Virus record (IMG/VR): IMGVR_UViG_3300048927_000054
Span: 1 to 20,578 of that record
Source: a virus
Reading direction: 5' to 3' (one strand)
Length of the DNA: 20,578 nucleotides
Below the pieces are notes generated by a model. It did not search any database. It was not told the origin of the DNA and saw only the letters and a list, made by a program, of their open reading frames with translations. Below are positions 6,220 through 14,761 of the stretch, in pieces. Both the position numbers and the translations under genes were made by a program. The number at the start of each line of letters is the position of its first letter. Position 1 is the stretch's first letter.

Positions 6220-8402
6220 TGGCCGACAATAACGAAAAATTGCAGACCATTCTCAGGAAGTTCGACCGGGACTGGACAGCAAGCGATGAGGCCAGAACTG
6301 AAGCAACCAACGATCTGTTCTTCAGCCGCATCAGCCAGTGGGATGACTGGCTAAACGAATACACCACACTGCAGTATCGCGGTCAGTTCGACGTGGTGCG
6401 CCCGGTAGTCCGCAAGCTGGTCGCAGAGATGCGCCAGAACCCTGTCGATGTGTTGTTCAAGCCGAAAGATGGCGCTGACCCTAACGCGGCCGACATCCTG
6501 ATGGGCATGTATCGCACAGACATGCGGCACAACACCGCGAAGATTTCCGTCAACGTGGCAGTGCGTGAGCAGATTGAAGCGGGTGTTGGTGCGTGGCGTC
6601 TGGTGACTGACTATGAAGACCAGGACCCGACGAGCAACAATCAGGTTATTCGCCGCGTTCCCATTCATGAGGCATGCACTCACGTTGTGTGGGATGCCAA
6701 CGCCAAGCAGATGGACAAGAGCGACGCTAAGCACTGCACAGTTATCAGCGCCATGAGCAAAGACGGCTGGGAAGCGTTTGCTGAAGAGCATGACCTCGAT
6801 GAGGAGGATTTGCCTGACTTCCAGTCGCCATCCTCTAACTGGGCGTTCCCGTGGTCTACCAACGATGTTTACTACATCGCTGAGTATTACGAGGTTGAAG
6901 AGAAGAAAGAGACGGTATTCATCTATCAGGACCCAATGACAGGTGAGCCGGTCAGCTACTTCAAGCGCGACATTAAAGACGTCATTGATGAACTGGCAGA
7001 CAAGGGCATGGAGAAGATTGGCGAGCGCAAGGTAACGCGCCGCCGTGTCTACAAAAGCCTCCTGACCAACACGATGATTCTGAAAGACCGCGAACTGATT
7101 GCCGGTGAGCACATCCCGATCGTGCCCGTGTTCGGAGAATGGTCATTTGCTGGCGACAAAGAAGTGTATGAAGGCGTTGTCAGGCTGACGAAAGACGGTC
7201 AGCGCCTGCGCAACATGATCATGTCCTTCAATGCCGATATTGTTGCCCGCTCACCGAAAAAGAAACCGTTCTTTCATCCTGAGCAGATTGCTGGTTATGA
7301 GCACATGTACAGCGGGACGGATGATTACCCCTACTACCTGCTGAACAAGACCGATGAGAACGGTGGAGATATGCCTCCCCAGCCTCTCGGCTACTACGAA
7401 AACCCCGAGGTTCCACAAGCCAACGCCTACATGCTGGAAGCAGCTACCGGCGCGGTGAAGGAAGTGGCAACACTCGGAGTGGACGCAGAAGCAGCGGGCG
7501 GACAGGTGGCGTTCGATACCGTCAACCAACTGAACATGCGCGCTGACCTTGAGACATACGTGTTTCAGGATAACCTGGCTACAGCAATGCGCCGTGACGG
7601 GGAGATTTACGCGGCGATGGTCAATGACATCTACGACGTGCCACGCAACGTCTCAATGACGCTGGAAGATGGTAGCGAGAAAGAGGTTCAGCTGCTTTCT
7701 CAGGTCATGGACTTCCAGGCCGGCAAGGTAGTGACACTGAACGATATCCGAGGCCGGTATGAGACCTATACCGATGTCGGCCCATCGTTCCAGTCGATGA
7801 AGAATCAGAACCGCTCCGAGCTTCTCGACCTGCTTTCGAAGGTTCCGCCAGGCACGCCTGAATATCAGATGCTCCTGCTTCAGTACTTCACGCTGCTTGA
7901 TGGTAAAGGTGTGGAGATGATGCGTGAGTACGCCAACCGGCAACTGGTCACGATGGGTCTCAAGAAACCAGAGACGCCAGAAGAGCAGCAATGGGTGGCA
8001 GAGGCACAGCAGCAGCAACAGAACACGCCAGACCCGGCAATGGTTCAGGCGCAGGGCGTTTATCTGCAGGGTCAGGCTGACCTGATGAAAGCGCAGAATG
8101 ACCAGCAGTCACTCACCATTGAGGCCGCTAAGGTCGACGCTACCAGCCAGCTCAACGCGGCGAAGATAGCAGAAATCTTCAACGGCATGGACCTCGACAA
8201 GCAGAAGGCATTCCGTGAATACCTCGAGCTTATGGGTCACTTCCAGAAACAAACCAGTGATGACAGTCGCGCAAATGCAGAGCTCCTGCTGAAAGGTTCG
8301 GGGCAACAACATTCGCAGCGAATGGATATGACTAACTTCCTGCAATCGCAGAGACAAAATTCACCTTCCGCCAATCCCGGCGAGATTCCTCGAACCATGT
8401 GA
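6219..8402 (+). CDS. 1: Portal protein, P22 gp1-like
   Basis: A 727-aa subunit of the dodecameric portal ring at the packaging vertex (P22 gp1 is 725 aa). The ATG shares its first base with the terminase stop. The N-terminal part ([40 protein letters not shown]) and core ([40 protein letters not shown]) are P22-like. From about residue 600 the sequence is helical and glutamine-rich ([14 protein letters not shown], then long helices to about 710). This fits the extended C-terminal barrel that in P22 reaches into the capsid, senses DNA pressure and contacts ejection proteins. Below the ring it is the docking site for gp4. Nothing is truncated. Confidence 0.97.
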   Translation: MADNNEKLQTILRKFDRDWTASDEARTEATNDLFFSRISQWDDWLNEYTTLQYRGQFDVVRPVVRKLVAEMRQNPVDVLFKPKDGADPNAADILMGMYRTDMRHNTAKISVNVAVREQIEAGVGAWRLVTDYEDQDPTSNNQVIRRVPIHEACTHVVWDANAKQMDKSDAKHCTVISAMSKDGWEAFAEEHDLDEEDLPDFQSPSSNWAFPWSTNDVYYIAEYYEVEEKKETVFIYQDPMTGEPVSYFKRDIKDVIDELADKGMEKIGERKVTRRRVYKSLLTNTMILKDRELIAGEHIPIVPVFGEWSFAGDKEVYEGVVRLTKDGQRLRNMIMSFNADIVARSPKKKPFFHPEQIAGYEHMYSGTDDYPYYLLNKTDENGGDMPPQPLGYYENPEVPQANAYMLEAATGAVKEVATLGVDAEAAGGQVAFDTVNQLNMRADLETYVFQDNLATAMRRDGEIYAAMVNDIYDVPRNVSMTLEDGSEKEVQLLSQVMDFQAGKVVTLNDIRGRYETYTDVGPSFQSMKNQNRSELLDLLSKVPPGTPEYQMLLLQYFTLLDGKGVEMMREYANRQLVTMGLKKPETPEEQQWVAEAQQQQQNTPDPAMVQAQGVYLQGQADLMKAQNDQQSLTIEAAKVDATSQLNAAKIAEIFNGMDLDKQKAFREYLELMGHFQKQTSDDSRANAELLLKGSGQQHSQRMDMTNFLQSQRQNSPSANPGEIPRTM

Positions 8403-8416
8403 GAGAGTTAAACAAC

Positions 8417-9328
8417 ATGAGCGATACCACCGAAATTCAGAACACTGAAGAACAAACCCTGCCCGGCGATCACACTGCGGCATCAGTTGAGAGTCAGGTT
8501 GACGGCAATGCCACCGGCACCGAAGGGCAGGATGAGGGCTTTGACATTGTCCTGAATGACGATGAGAACAAGCCGAAGCAGGACCACGAAACAAACGCGA
8601 AGTTTGCTGCTCGTCGCCTGGCACGTAAGCGCCAGCGTGAACTTGAACAGCAGATGGAGGCGGTGAGTCGTGGTGAGCTTCCGGAAACCCTGCGGGTTAA
8701 TCCTGATTTACCCAAGCAGCCGGACGTGAATGAGTTCCTGTCAGACGATGCTTTGGCAAAGTATGACTACGACACCAGTCGCGCACTGGCTGCTTTTAAC
8801 GCTGCCAACACAGACTGGCTGATTAAGGCTCAGGACGCACGCAGCAATGCGGTAGCTGAGCAGGGGCGCAAGACGCAGGATTACACCCGCAACTCCACTC
8901 AGGTTGTCGAGGCGGCGCGCAAGCACTATGACGCCGCAGAGAAACTGAACCTTAGCGACTATCAGGAAACTGAAGAGGCTTTCAATGCGCTGGTGCCACC
9001 GGGTACTGACGTGGAGATTATGAACCTCTTCCCTGAGAAGTCGGCTGCGATCATCTACCACCTGGGTAAAAACCCGGAGAAGACCCGACAAATCCTGAGC
9101 ATGAACTCACAGCAGGCGCTGATTGAAATCACGCGCCTCTCAGATCGTTTAACTCTCAAGCCCCGCGGTAAGCAGGTGTCAGCAGCCCCACCGGTCGATG
9201 AGCCGATTCAGGGCAGTGTTGGCTCGGCCAATGTGTCTGCTCTTCAGAAGAAGATGGATGAAGCCGCACGACGTGGTGATACAGCGACATATCGCAAACT
9301 TAAAGAACAGATTAAAGGAATCCGCTAA
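8417..9328 (+). CDS. 8: Scaffolding protein, P22 gp8-like
   Basis: A 303-aa scaffolding protein, the same length as P22 gp8, that directs coat assembly into procapsids and exits before DNA packaging. I chose ATG 8417 ([13 protein letters not shown]) because it gives the P22 length and N-terminus. A GTG at 8399 overlapping the portal stop would add six residues. The acidic N-terminus, the [20 protein letters not shown] region, the long charged helices ([20 protein letters not shown]) and the basic helix-turn-helix C-terminus ([20 protein letters not shown], then KGIR) match. In P22 the last residues bind coat. In P22, scaffold represses its own synthesis post-transcriptionally; no element for that was identified here. 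Confidence 0.97.
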   Translation: MSDTTEIQNTEEQTLPGDHTAASVESQVDGNATGTEGQDEGFDIVLNDDENKPKQDHETNAKFAARRLARKRQRELEQQMEAVSRGELPETLRVNPDLPKQPDVNEFLSDDALAKYDYDTSRALAAFNAANTDWLIKAQDARSNAVAEQGRKTQDYTRNSTQVVEAARKHYDAAEKLNLSDYQETEEAFNALVPPGTDVEIMNLFPEKSAAIIYHLGKNPEKTRQILSMNSQQALIEITRLSDRLTLKPRGKQVSAAPPVDEPIQGSVGSANVSALQKKMDEAARRGDTATYRKLKEQIKGIR

Positions 9329-10632
9329 TGGCACTTAACGAAGGTCAGATGGTAACTCTCGCAGTAGACGAAGTTATCGAAACAATGCAGAACATCATGC
9401 CGATGGTTATGAAGGTGGATAAGTACACTCCGCCAGGCCGCGAAATGCAGCGCGGTGATAACACCATCTGGATGCCCGTAGAACAGGAAGCACCGACTCA
9501 GCGCGGCTGGGACCTGACCGACAAAGAAACCGACCTGCTCGAACTGAACGTGAAGGTCACTCTTGATGAGCCGGATAACGACTTCTTCGACATTCGCGCC
9601 GATGATGTGCGTGACGAGTCAACCTACCGCCGCCGCATTGCCGCCTCCGCTAAAAAGCTGGCGAACAACGTGGAAGCGGAGATTGCCCGTACCGCTGCTG
9701 AGATGGGTTCGCTGGTTGTGACCAGCACCGGCCCGGTCGGCAGCGCTAACACCGGCTGGGACTTCATCTCTGAAGCTGAATCGCTGATGTTCTCACGCGA
9801 GCTGAATCGCGATGCAGGCCTGTCATTCTTCTTCAACGCCAACGATTATCGCGGCGCCGGGCGTGACCTGGCTGGCAAAGACTTCTACGGCCGCATTCAG
9901 GATGACGCTTACACCAAAGGCGTGATTCAGAAGCAGGTTGCAGGCTTCAACGACGTGCTGCGTTCGCCAAAACTGCCGACTCTGGTTAAGTCTGATGCGA
10001 CCGGCGTTACTGTCAGTGGCGCGCAGAAGTTCAAGCCTCAGTCATGGCGTCTGAACGAAGACAACAGCCGTGAAAACGTGGATAACCGCTTTGCGACCGT
10101 CAACGTCAGCTCCGGCACCGGCTTCAAGCGCGGCGACAAGATTTCGTTCGCAGGCGTTAAGTTCCTCGCGCAGATGGCGAAAAACGTGCTGGTTCAGGAT
10201 GCGACTTTCTCTGTCGTGGCTGTGAACGGCAACGCCATCACTATCACTCCGAAGCCTGTTGCGCTGGATGATACCAGCCTGACTGCTGCAGAGCGTGCGT
10301 ATGCCAACGTCAACACGTCACTGGCTGCCGGAGCGGCTATCAATGTGCTGAACACTGATACCGTGGCAACCAACGTGTTTTGGGCTGATGACTCTATCCG
10401 CCTGGTATCGCAGCCAATTCCGCTGAACCACTCGCTGTTTGCTGGCATGAAGTCTGAAGCGTTCTCCATCCCGGGCACCGGCCTGAATGGGGTCATCGCC
10501 TTCCAGGGTGACATCAGCACACTGAGCGGCAAGTGCCGTATTGCACTGTGGTACAAGTCCACCGCCGTGCGTCCGGAAGCAATCGGTGTTGGCCTGGCGA
10601 ATCAGGATGTAGCAACCGCCGTAGAAGGCTGA
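9328..10632 (+). CDS. 5: Major coat protein, P22 gp5-like
   Basis: A 434-aa major capsid protein (P22 gp5 is 430 aa), starting in a TAATG overlap with the scaffold gene. The N-arm [56 protein letters not shown], the [17 protein letters not shown] region and the end RPEAIGVGL are P22-like. It should have the HK97 fold plus the P22-type inserted I-domain (roughly residues 220-345, [12 protein letters not shown] ... RAYANVNTS), which stabilises the monomer and shapes capsid size. It would assemble as a T=7 shell if like P22. A strong terminator follows directly. Codon use is more regular and GC-rich than in the neighbouring accessory genes, as expected for a highly expressed gene. Confidence 0.97.
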   Translation: MALNEGQMVTLAVDEVIETMQNIMPMVMKVDKYTPPGREMQRGDNTIWMPVEQEAPTQRGWDLTDKETDLLELNVKVTLDEPDNDFFDIRADDVRDESTYRRRIAASAKKLANNVEAEIARTAAEMGSLVVTSTGPVGSANTGWDFISEAESLMFSRELNRDAGLSFFFNANDYRGAGRDLAGKDFYGRIQDDAYTKGVIQKQVAGFNDVLRSPKLPTLVKSDATGVTVSGAQKFKPQSWRLNEDNSRENVDNRFATVNVSSGTGFKRGDKISFAGVKFLAQMAKNVLVQDATFSVVAVNGNAITITPKPVALDDTSLTAAERAYANVNTSLAAGAAINVLNTDTVATNVFWADDSIRLVSQPIPLNHSLFAGMKSEAFSIPGTGLNGVIAFQGDISTLSGKCRIALWYKSTAVRPEAIGVGLANQDVATAVEG

Positions 10633-10636
10633 TGAT

Positions 10637-10658
10637 AAGGGGCTTCGGCCCCTTTTTT
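10637..10658 (+). terminator. Intrinsic terminator after the coat gene
   Basis: GGGGC (10639-10643), a TTCG loop, GCCCC (10648-10652) and six Ts (10653-10658). AA at 10637-10638 can extend the stem with the first two Ts. The C(UUCG)G loop is exceptionally stable. It lies four bases after the coat stop and 13 before the next ATG, so it can attenuate late transcription after the most abundantly needed product. Late antitermination would allow read-through. Confidence 0.92.
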
Positions 10659-10671
10659 ACTGGAGAAGATC

Positions 10672-11262
10672 ATGAGCGTAATGCTTTATAAGTCAGGCCG
10701 CGGCACCAAGGTGTGGGGCAAAGAACTGCAATCAAAAGTAGTTAGCGATGATGATGTTGAAGAATTGCTTGCAGATGGCTGGTATGAGCATCCCGGCGAC
10801 GTACCTGAAGAAGCAGGAGCCGATGAAGATACCGGCGTAGATGTTAATACTAATACCACAGAAGACATGGGTGAAGTATCTGATGGATATCACACCTTCA
10901 ACGAACTCTATGCGCATCGTGTTCGTCTTTTCTCTACCCTGATGAATGCATTCCCTAAGCAGGCGTGGTGGAGCTTTCAGCATCATGATGGTGAGCAGTG
11001 GGAAGGGTGGGTTCTGGCTGGAATCGACACTCCTGAAGGCGCGGTAACGTACCATCTGCCAGAGAGCGAAATCGAAAACCTTCCGCAGGGAACGGAGATC
11101 GAGTTTGGCAAAGAGTGGGATGGTCACACTGCTGATGATGTTCTGTCTCGCCTGTTGAGTATCCGCCCAGAAGCAAAAAAGAAGGGTGGACGCAAGCCTG
11201 ATCCAAAGCCAGGCGCTGAACCTCATGCAGAGGTAAATGATGAACCTGACAACGAAAGCTGA
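10672..11262 (+). CDS. Two-domain protein of unknown function between coat and gp4
   Basis: A 196-aa protein starting 13 bases after the terminator, with ribosome site GGAGAAG. Residues 1-45 (YKSGRGTKVWGKELQ, DVEELLADGWYEHPGDV) look like a small domain of the kind often encoded next to phage capsid genes. Residues 46-68 are an acidic, threonine/asparagine linker. Residues 70-165 contain SDGYHTFNELYAHRVRLF, a tryptophan-rich centre, VTYHLPESEIENLP and EWDGHTADDVLSRLLS. I recognise this pattern as a widespread phage domain of unknown function, often seen as a separate accessory protein. A lysine-rich, then acidic, tail follows. I know of no counterpart in P22 itself. Its 3' end overlaps gene 4. 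It could be a minor head protein or a moron; no catalytic residues can be named. Confidence 0.75.
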   Translation: MSVMLYKSGRGTKVWGKELQSKVVSDDDVEELLADGWYEHPGDVPEEAGADEDTGVDVNTNTTEDMGEVSDGYHTFNELYAHRVRLFSTLMNAFPKQAWWSFQHHDGEQWEGWVLAGIDTPEGAVTYHLPESEIENLPQGTEIEFGKEWDGHTADDVLSRLLSIRPEAKKKGGRKPDPKPGAEPHAEVNDEPDNES

Positions 11263-11761
11263 TCTGGTTAACGCCGCGCTGCGTAAGCTCGGCATAGCCT
11301 CAGACGCAACCGTAACCGATGTTGAGCCTCAGTCCACTCAGGATGCCGTAACTGACCTTGAGATGATGATGGCCGAGTGGTACCAGGACGGGGCGGGTAT
11401 TGATACCGGATACATCTTCACCGCCACCGAGGAAGGGCCTCAGGCTGGAGACCTGCACGGGATGAAGCCTCAGGCCATCAGTGCTGTTGTTTATAACCTC
11501 GCGGTGCGCATCTCCTCCGACTACGCAATCGAGCCGGTCAGTAAAATCATAATGTCTGCCAGAAATGGCAAAGAACTTCTCTACAAAAACTCAGCCCTGA
11601 AGCGAGCTGGTAAAGCCGGTCGCCTTGCATACCCTAACCGCATGCCTGTTGGTTCGGGGAATATTGGCTTAGGCCGCAACGGGTTTAACTATTTCTACAG
11701 ACGGGAATCCGACGATGCCGACGACTCAATTGCCATTGATGAAGGGGCTGGGGAAGGATAA
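11237..11761 (+). CDS. 4: Tail accessory factor / head completion protein, P22 gp4-like
   Basis: A 174-aa protein (P22 gp4 is 166 aa). In P22, twelve copies bind below the portal after packaging, form the platform for gp10 and tailspikes, and gp4 has peptidoglycan hydrolase activity during DNA entry. The N-terminus TKADLVNAALRKLGIASDAT, then DVEPQSTQDAVTDLEMMMAE and WYQDG, and the NGKELLYKNSALKRA segment are characteristic. The C-terminal tail is variable. ATG 11237 is used; ATG 11240, one codon later, has better spacing from AGAGG (11229-11233) and is equally likely. The gene overlaps the previous one by 26 bases and gene 10 by 47. Confidence 0.95.
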   Translation: MMNLTTKADLVNAALRKLGIASDATVTDVEPQSTQDAVTDLEMMMAEWYQDGAGIDTGYIFTATEEGPQAGDLHGMKPQAISAVVYNLAVRISSDYAIEPVSKIIMSARNGKELLYKNSALKRAGKAGRLAYPNRMPVGSGNIGLGRNGFNYFYRRESDDADDSIAIDEGAGEG

Positions 11762-13133
11762 AGGCAGCGCGGATTATATTGACCTGTTGCCGGTAAACTT
11801 TCTGGCAACGCCCAAAGAGGTGCTGGGCGCAAGCGGATATATGCGCTCATTCCCCGGCCTGACAAAGAGCCTCGACGTAAACGGCACATCACGTGGGGTG
11901 CAATATAACTCTGCTCAGAATGGCGTTTATCGCGTTCTGGGTAAGGGTCTCTACCTGTCCGGCAGATATATTGGTGAGGTTGATGGTGAGGAGAGGGTCA
12001 GCCTTGCATACAGTGATATCAGTCAGGCTGTATGCTCGATTGGCAGCATGAAAATATTCCGTTATGACGGTGGTGAGAAATACCTCACTAACTGGGATGG
12101 TGCGACGGGGTATGCGCAGTATGACATCGGTGCGGTGCGTGACATTTGCAGGGCGCGCGGACGGTTTGCCTGGGCTAAAGACCGCTCAGATACATTCGGC
12201 GTAACTGACCTTGAGGATGAGTCCCATCCTGACCGCTACCGGGCGCTGTATCGTGCTGAATCACAGCCCGATGGCATCATCGGTATAGCAGCATGGCGTG
12301 ACTTTATCGTGTGCTTCGGCAGCACCACGATTGAATATTTCTCCCTGACCGGCTCATCGGACGTCAATTCGGCCATTTACATCTCTCAGCCGTCGCTGAT
12401 GGTCACCAAAGGCATTGCAGGCACCCACTGCAAAGTCGGGTTTGCTGACAGCTTTGCCTTCATCAGTCACCCGGCAACCGGATCGCCTTCTGTCTACGTC
12501 ATCGACTCTGGCCGTACAGTGCCGATTGCCACGGCGCAGATTGAAAAAATTCTCCGTAGCTATTCGGCAACTGAGCTGTCTACCGGCGTGCTGGAAACGG
12601 TGAGGTTCGACGCTCATGAGTTGTTGCTTGTTCATCTCCCCCGGCATGTCCTGTGTTACGACGCGTCAGCCTCCGTAAATGGCCCTCAGTGGACCCTGCT
12701 TAAAAGTGGGATAGCCGACGATGCACACCGCGCCATTGATTACATGTACGAGGGTAATGAGATCGGCGTTGGCGACAAGACGGAAGCCGTTACCGGCACG
12801 CTCTCCTTCGAGGTGACATCGCAGTACGGCAAGGCAGTGGAGCACCTGCTCTATACGCCAATGTTCAAAGCAGATAACGCGCGAATATTCGATTTCGAAC
12901 TGGAGTCATCTACCGGTATCGCTCAGATTGCGCACCGGCTTTTTCTGTCGGCTACTGCTGATGGTGTGGTGTATGGCAAAGAGCAGTTAGTTGAGGCTAA
13001 CAAGCCGTTTGCGTATGACCGCAGAGTGCTGTGGCGGCGCATAGGGCGCATCAGAAAGAGTATCGGATTCAAGGTGAGGATTATCACTACCTCGCCTGTA
13101 ACGCTATCAGGCGCATCAGTAAGGGTGGAGTAA
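11715..13133 (+). CDS. 10: Tail hub / stabilisation protein, P22 gp10-like
   Basis: A 472-aa protein, the same length as P22 gp10. In P22, six copies form the tube between the gp4 ring and the gp26 needle and close the DNA channel. Landmarks shared with P22 are MPTTQLPLMKGLGKD, ADYIDLLPVNFLATPKEVL, TDLEDESHPDRYRALYRAES followed by QPDGIIGI, ATGSPSVYVIDSG and the end SPVTLSGASVRVE. It should be a beta-propeller-like fold. The start lies inside gene 4 in another frame; this long 47-base overlap and the conserved N-terminus fix the ATG at 11715. The stop overlaps the gene 26 start (TAATG). Confidence 0.97.
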   Translation: MPTTQLPLMKGLGKDKGSADYIDLLPVNFLATPKEVLGASGYMRSFPGLTKSLDVNGTSRGVQYNSAQNGVYRVLGKGLYLSGRYIGEVDGEERVSLAYSDISQAVCSIGSMKIFRYDGGEKYLTNWDGATGYAQYDIGAVRDICRARGRFAWAKDRSDTFGVTDLEDESHPDRYRALYRAESQPDGIIGIAAWRDFIVCFGSTTIEYFSLTGSSDVNSAIYISQPSLMVTKGIAGTHCKVGFADSFAFISHPATGSPSVYVIDSGRTVPIATAQIEKILRSYSATELSTGVLETVRFDAHELLLVHLPRHVLCYDASASVNGPQWTLLKSGIADDAHRAIDYMYEGNEIGVGDKTEAVTGTLSFEVTSQYGKAVEHLLYTPMFKADNARIFDFELESSTGIAQIAHRLFLSATADGVVYGKEQLVEANKPFAYDRRVLWRRIGRIRKSIGFKVRIITTSPVTLSGASVRVE

Positions 13134-13729
13134 TGGCTAATCCGGATTTATTAAAACCCGTCAGCTATCAGGCGGCGAGGCTGGACGCTACGGTTCTCCC
13201 TCCGGGGTTCAGTCAGGCTTTCACCCTTTACCTGTTGCAGCAAAACCAAAGTGGTTCAGGCGTTGCCGAAAAGGCCAACCAGGCAGCAGAGGGTGCGTAT
13301 CAGGCTCAGTTAACAAATGATGAGCAGGGCCAGCAGATTGGCGCCCTGGATGTTCGGTTATCGGCGAGTGAGCAGGGTATTCAGTCTCTTGGTGGGCGAG
13401 TTGACAGTGCTGAAAGCGCTATCGGCACCATCCAGAATAACTATGTTTCAAAATCTGTAACCACTCAGCAGACAATTCAGTCTCCACTCAGTGTCACCAC
13501 CTCACTATCGGTGGGCGGGATCAAGGTTGTGGGTGCGCGAGTTACCGGGTTCCCCGACCTGGGCGGAACCGGTTATTACGGAACCTTTAACGCCGACCTG
13601 ACGCAAAGCATCAGTTCAACCTACGTTCAGGCAGAGTCGCAGGCTCTGGCAACTCAGATACAGACAGCGCGTCGCAGGATAAAGGCTCTCGAAGATGCAC
13701 TGAAAGCTCACGGGTTAATCAGCATATGA
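13133..13729 (+). CDS. 26: Tail needle, P22 gp26-like, shortened
   Basis: A 198-aa trimeric needle that plugs the tail and penetrates the outer membrane; P22 gp26 is 233 aa. I chose ATG 13133, which overlaps the gene 10 stop and gives the conserved N-terminus (MANPDLLKPVSYQAARLDAT, then VLPPGF). The open frame extends upstream only inside gene 10. Residues 1-60 dock into gp10 in P22. A coiled coil runs from about 44 to 107 (NDEQGQQIGALDVRLSASEQ), followed by SVGGIKVVGARVTGF and a C-terminal helix (TARRRIKALEDALKAHGL). The deficit relative to P22 falls in the coiled coil, so the needle shaft should be shorter. The tip domain is P22-like, not the knob seen in Sf6. Confidence 0.95.
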   Translation: MANPDLLKPVSYQAARLDATVLPPGFSQAFTLYLLQQNQSGSGVAEKANQAAEGAYQAQLTNDEQGQQIGALDVRLSASEQGIQSLGGRVDSAESAIGTIQNNYVSKSVTTQQTIQSPLSVTTSLSVGGIKVVGARVTGFPDLGGTGYYGTFNADLTQSISSTYVQAESQALATQIQTARRRIKALEDALKAHGLISI

Positions 13730-14115
13730 ACGAGATATCAGCGCAGGCAGGCTCAGAGCTCATGCGCAGGTGGGGCGTTGATGGCTGGGAAGACCCGGGC
13801 GCGATGTATGTTACCTGGGATAACTCGTGCGTGTTTGCACTGGTCCAGCAGGATGGGTTCGTGGACATTCACATGGCTATGGATGCAAACCGGCTTCGTG
13901 AGTGCCGGGCGGCTGGCGCAGCAATTCTCAGCCTGATAGGCCATCTCACTCTCCGGGCGGTCATCCTCCCCGACAGGCCAAGGGTCTGCAACTATGCCGC
14001 GAGGATGGGCTTCACCGATAAAACAACCGAGCGCCTTAAAACCATAGACGGGAGCGAAAGCTCCTTTTTTGTTATGTGGCGAAAGCCAGGAGAATACAAT
14101 GGGCGGAGCAATTAG
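13726..14115 (+). CDS. 14: gp14-like head assembly / DNA transfer protein
   Basis: A 129-aa protein in the gene 14 position (ATGA overlap with gene 26). In P22, gp14 is a poorly understood protein needed for proper assembly or ejection. The sequence suggests a reduced GNAT-like fold: a strand GFVDIHMAMDA, a helix (LRECRAAGAAILSLI), a strand LRAVILPDRP and the helix VCNYAARMGFTD, followed by a final strand SFFVMWRKP. The usual Q/RxxGxG/A acetyl-CoA loop is not obvious, so it may be structural only. The final codons contain a terminator-like hairpin. Identification as gp14 rests mostly on gene order plus moderate sequence resemblance. Confidence 0.82.
   Translation: MNEISAQAGSELMRRWGVDGWEDPGAMYVTWDNSCVFALVQQDGFVDIHMAMDANRLRECRAAGAAILSLIGHLTLRAVILPDRPRVCNYAARMGFTDKTTERLKTIDGSESSFFVMWRKPGEYNGRSN
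14050..14070 (+). terminator. Terminator-like hairpin inside the end of gene 14
   Basis: GGAGC (14051-14055), a GAAA tetraloop, GCTCC (14060-14064), then six Ts (14065-14070). It lies wholly within gene 14 coding sequence, about 30 bases before the gene 7 start. A five-base GC-rich stem, GNRA loop and U-tract are the hallmarks of an intrinsic terminator. Confidence 0.7.
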
Positions 14116-14761
14116 TGGTTCAGGCGCAGCAGTAAGTAGCGTCATCGGCGGCATCGGCGCGAGAAAGGCAGCGAAGCAGCAGCAGAAATATCAAGACAAG
14201 GCGATGAACCAGACCCGTGAGGGTTATGAGAACGCCGTAAACTGGGTCTCTCCCTACGAGAAAGCAGGTCAGTCAGCACTGGTCGGACTGCAGTCAACGG
14301 CTGGCGTGCCAATCGACCGTAATCAGCTTCTCTCTGACTATTTCGTGAGCCCCGAGTATCAGCAACTTGCTAATCAGGCGCGCTATCAGTCCCTCGCCGC
14401 ATCTGAGGCAACCGGAGGCCTTGGTAGCACGGTTCAGTCAAACCAGCTCGGCGCGATTGCGCCCATGCTCGGGCAGAACTACCTCAACGATATGACCAAC
14501 CAGCAGCAAACGATGTACTCCCAGCTAATGAGCCTGTCAGGCTTGGGGGCGGAGTCTGCTAACGCGCTGGGCAACTATGCGATCGGGCAGGGGAATACGA
14601 TGGCGGGCATGTATCAGCAGAAAGGTCAGATTATGGCTGGAAAGGCTGCGCTGCCATATCAGGTGGCAGCGAGTGCGAATTCAAGCATGGCTAATGGTGC
14701 GGCTCAGGATGCCAACTCATTTACCAGCATGTTTGGCGGAATGATGGGAGGTTCGTTCTGA
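14099..14761 (+). CDS. 7: Ejection protein, P22 gp7-like
   Basis: A 220-aa protein carried inside the head and ejected with the DNA (P22 gp7 is 229 aa before processing). ATG 14099 with ribosome site CAGGAGA (about 14087-14093) was preferred over ATG 14069 inside the hairpin and gene 14. The N-terminus GGAISGSGAAVSSVIGGIGA is small-residue-rich; in P22 the first residues of gp7 are removed. Then come a basic helix (ARKAAKQQQKYQDKAMNQTR) and a glutamine/alanine-rich body (SLAASEATGGLGSTVQSNQL, GNTMAGMYQQKGQIMAGKAA). It ends in a glycine/methionine-rich tail, MFGGMMGGSF. With gp20 and gp16 it should form the trans-periplasmic conduit. Confidence 0.92.
   Translation: MGGAISGSGAAVSSVIGGIGARKAAKQQQKYQDKAMNQTREGYENAVNWVSPYEKAGQSALVGLQSTAGVPIDRNQLLSDYFVSPEYQQLANQARYQSLAASEATGGLGSTVQSNQLGAIAPMLGQNYLNDMTNQQQTMYSQLMSLSGLGAESANALGNYAIGQGNTMAGMYQQKGQIMAGKAALPYQVAASANSSMANGAAQDANSFTSMFGGMMGGSF

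Noticed and set aside
6351-7112. 253-aa open frame on the minus strand inside the portal gene
   Set aside because: It lies entirely antisense to a well-matched portal gene, has no family resemblance or ribosome site support, and its openness is explained by codon bias on the coding strand.
8399-8416. GTG start for the scaffold overlapping the portal stop
   Set aside because: The ATG at 8417 gives exactly the P22 gp8 length and N-terminal pattern.
10732-11295. 187-aa minus-strand frame opposite the post-coat protein
   Set aside because: It overlaps the plus-strand gene throughout and extends into gene 4. The Shine-Dalgarno and frame support favour the plus-strand gene.
13031-13132. N-terminal extension of the needle gene into gene 10
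   Set aside because: The extension is out-of-frame gene 10 sequence. The conserved needle N-terminus begins at 13133.
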